Source: Trebonia sp. (GTDB lineage Bacteria; Actinomycetota; Actinomycetes; Streptosporangiales; Streptosporangiaceae). Taken from it: a stretch of 14,658 nt of DNA. The notes under the pieces were generated by a model. That model ran no database searches. It was not told the DNA's origin and was given only the letters and a program-made list of their open reading frames with translations. A program made the translations under genes and the position numbers. Positions 13,435 to 14,658 of this stretch are shown one piece after another. Location: assembly GCA_030038035.1 (NCBI GenBank), contig JASHPP010000455.1:1-14658 (forward strand), read 5' to 3'. Each line of letters opens with the position of its first letter. The first letter of the stretch is position 1.

Positions 13435-14658
13435 ATGAAGGTCAGCCTGGCCCAGCAAGTGCCGTACCGCTACCTGCCTGAGGACTTCGGGGACCAGCAT
13501 TGGTCCGCGGTGCTGCCCCCGTACGAGATCGTGGAACCGAAGCGGATGCAGGAATCGCTGTACTCCGCGTACGCCGAGCTCATGGCCGCGGCACGGGCCG
13601 GGCTCGACGGCATCGTCGTCACCGAGCACAGCCAGTCCTCTTACGACATGTCACCCAACCCGACCCTGCTTGCCTCGGCCGTGGCCTGCGCCGCGCAGAC
13701 CGAGGGGCTCGACGTGGCGATCGCCGTCGGCCGCTCGCTCGGCAAGACGCGCGAGCCGCTGAAGATCGCCGAGGAATACGCCCTGCTCGACTGCATGAGC
13801 GGCGGGCGGCTGATCGCCGGCTTCCCCGTCGGGCTCAGCTACGACGCGAACCTCAACGCCGCCCTGCCCGCGATCGAGACCCGCGAGCGCGCCCGCGAGC
13901 ACCGCGAGCTGATCCTGAAGGCGTGGTCGGAGCCGCGGCCGTTCCCGTGGAACGGCCGCTTCGAGAAGTACGGCCTGGTCAATGTCTGGCCGCGGCCGAT
14001 ACAGCAGCCGCATCCGCCGATCTGGATCCCGGGCACCGGCACGCCGGGGACGCTGCGGGAGATCCTGCGCAATGACTTCGCCTTCGTCTACCTGAGCTGG
14101 GACGGGCCGAAGCTCGTCGGACGGCAGGTCTTCGACAGGTACTGGGACATGGCCGAGGAAATGGGCCGCGACCGCAACCCGTACCGGCTCGGCTTCATGC
14201 AGGTGGTCGCCGTCTCCGAGACCGACGAGCGGGCCGAGAAGGAGTACGCCGCGCACCTGCAGGACCACTACAGGAACGGTCCCGGCGCGATCCCTGGCAC
14301 CGCCATGGCCGTGCCCGGCTACATCGAGCCCGCGGGCATCGAGGCGATGGTGCGCGGCGGGGGCCCGGAAGGGATGCTCGCCCGGATGCGGACCGCGACC
14401 TTCAAGGAGCTCGTCGACACCCAGGTCGCGATCGTCGGCAGCCCCGCGACGGTCGCCGACCAGATCGAGGCCTTCGTACGCGAGTTCCGGATCGGCAACC
14501 TGCTGGTCATGCTGCAAAACGGCTCGATGCCGCGCGAGCTGACCGAGAAGAACATCGCCCTGTTCGCCGAGCAGGTGCTGCCGCGGCTGCGGCCGATCTG
14601 GGACGCCGAGGGCTGGGAAAACCGCTGGTGGCCGGCGGCGCAGGGGACGGCGGCCGGG
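13435..14658 (+). CDS. LLM-class (luciferase-like) flavin-dependent oxidoreductase (3' end cut by window)
   Basis: The frame opens at ATG 13435, 7 bases after GGAGGAG, and stays open for 408 codons to the last base, so the stop is missing. It is probably nearly complete, since family members run about 330-460 residues. The luciferase-like TIM barrel is evident: VVTEHSQSSYDMSPNPTLLA (61-80), the strongly conserved IAEEYALLDCMSGGRLIAGF (111-130), a PRP-x-QxPHPPIWIPGTG segment (186-202), and a late AIVGSPATVADQ motif typical of the C-terminal helix region. Such enzymes use FMNH2 or F420H2 supplied from elsewhere to oxygenate or oxidise small molecules (alkanesulfonates, nitrilotriacetate, pyrimidines, long-chain alkanes). 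No flavin reductase is visible in the window. It likely performs an early oxidative step for the cluster, but could also begin a new transcription unit. Confidence 0.88.
   Translation, partial: MKVSLAQQVPYRYLPEDFGDQHWSAVLPPYEIVEPKRMQESLYSAYAELMAAARAGLDGIVVTEHSQSSYDMSPNPTLLASAVACAAQTEGLDVAIAVGRSLGKTREPLKIAEEYALLDCMSGGRLIAGFPVGLSYDANLNAALPAIETRERAREHRELILKAWSEPRPFPWNGRFEKYGLVNVWPRPIQQPHPPIWIPGTGTPGTLREILRNDFAFVYLSWDGPKLVGRQVFDRYWDMAEEMGRDRNPYRLGFMQVVAVSETDERAEKEYAAHLQDHYRNGPGAIPGTAMAVPGYIEPAGIEAMVRGGGPEGMLARMRTATFKELVDTQVAIVGSPATVADQIEAFVREFRIGNLLVMLQNGSMPRELTEKNIALFAEQVLPRLRPIWDAEGWENRWWPAAQGTAAG

Noticed and set aside
1..14658. CRISPR array, insertion sequence, attachment site, tRNA or rRNA
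   Set aside because: No regularly spaced repeats, transposase motifs, flanking inverted repeats, tRNA arms or rRNA-like sequence were seen on either strand.

Overview
The window comes from a high-GC bacterium, almost certainly an actinomycete. By eye the DNA is roughly 70% GC (not computed), third codon positions are almost all G or C, GTG starts are frequent, and the solute-binding lipoprotein has a Ser/Thr/Pro-rich linker of the kind common in soil actinobacteria. Nearly every base is in a gene. I see no rRNA, tRNA, CRISPR array, transposase or phage gene. The content is an accessory catabolic locus: one importer followed by a set of small-molecule enzymes.

Left arm (1-5198, + strand). The end of a ribose-type ABC permease is followed by a lipoprotein binding protein and a two-domain ATPase, so the whole importer is represented. 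Next comes a D-2-hydroxyacid dehydrogenase gene that has lost the middle of its NAD-binding domain and changed frame (pseudogene), then an M24 'pita-bread' protein whose canonical metal ligands are largely replaced.

Middle (5199-8187, mixed strands). A MetE-like zinc methyltransferase and an alpha/beta hydrolase are read leftwards. A single-domain VOC protein is read rightwards. A small ABM-type (antibiotic biosynthesis monooxygenase fold) protein is read leftwards. This creates two divergent promoter regions, at 7092-7237 and 8031-8187. Both carry the same 10-bp box (CTAAGGTTGC) at nearly the same distance from a -10-like CCTAKGAT element, which suggests shared regulation.

Right arm (8188-14658, + strand). 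A tightly packed run encodes an aldehyde dehydrogenase, an amidohydrolase, a ThDP-dependent decarboxylase-like enzyme (overlapping the amidohydrolase by ATGA), an Ldh2/YiaK-type NAD(P) 2-hydroxyacid dehydrogenase, and a luciferase-like flavin monooxygenase cut by the window end. Three of these form a logical series: 2-hydroxyacid to 2-oxoacid (Ldh2), 2-oxoacid to aldehyde plus CO2 (ThDP enzyme, benzoylformate-decarboxylase-like at its active site), aldehyde to acid (ALDH). That is the chemistry of the mandelate pathway built partly from other protein families. The flavin monooxygenase, VOC protein, ABM protein, hydrolase and amidohydrolase could supply or process the substrate. The actual substrate cannot be read from the sequence.
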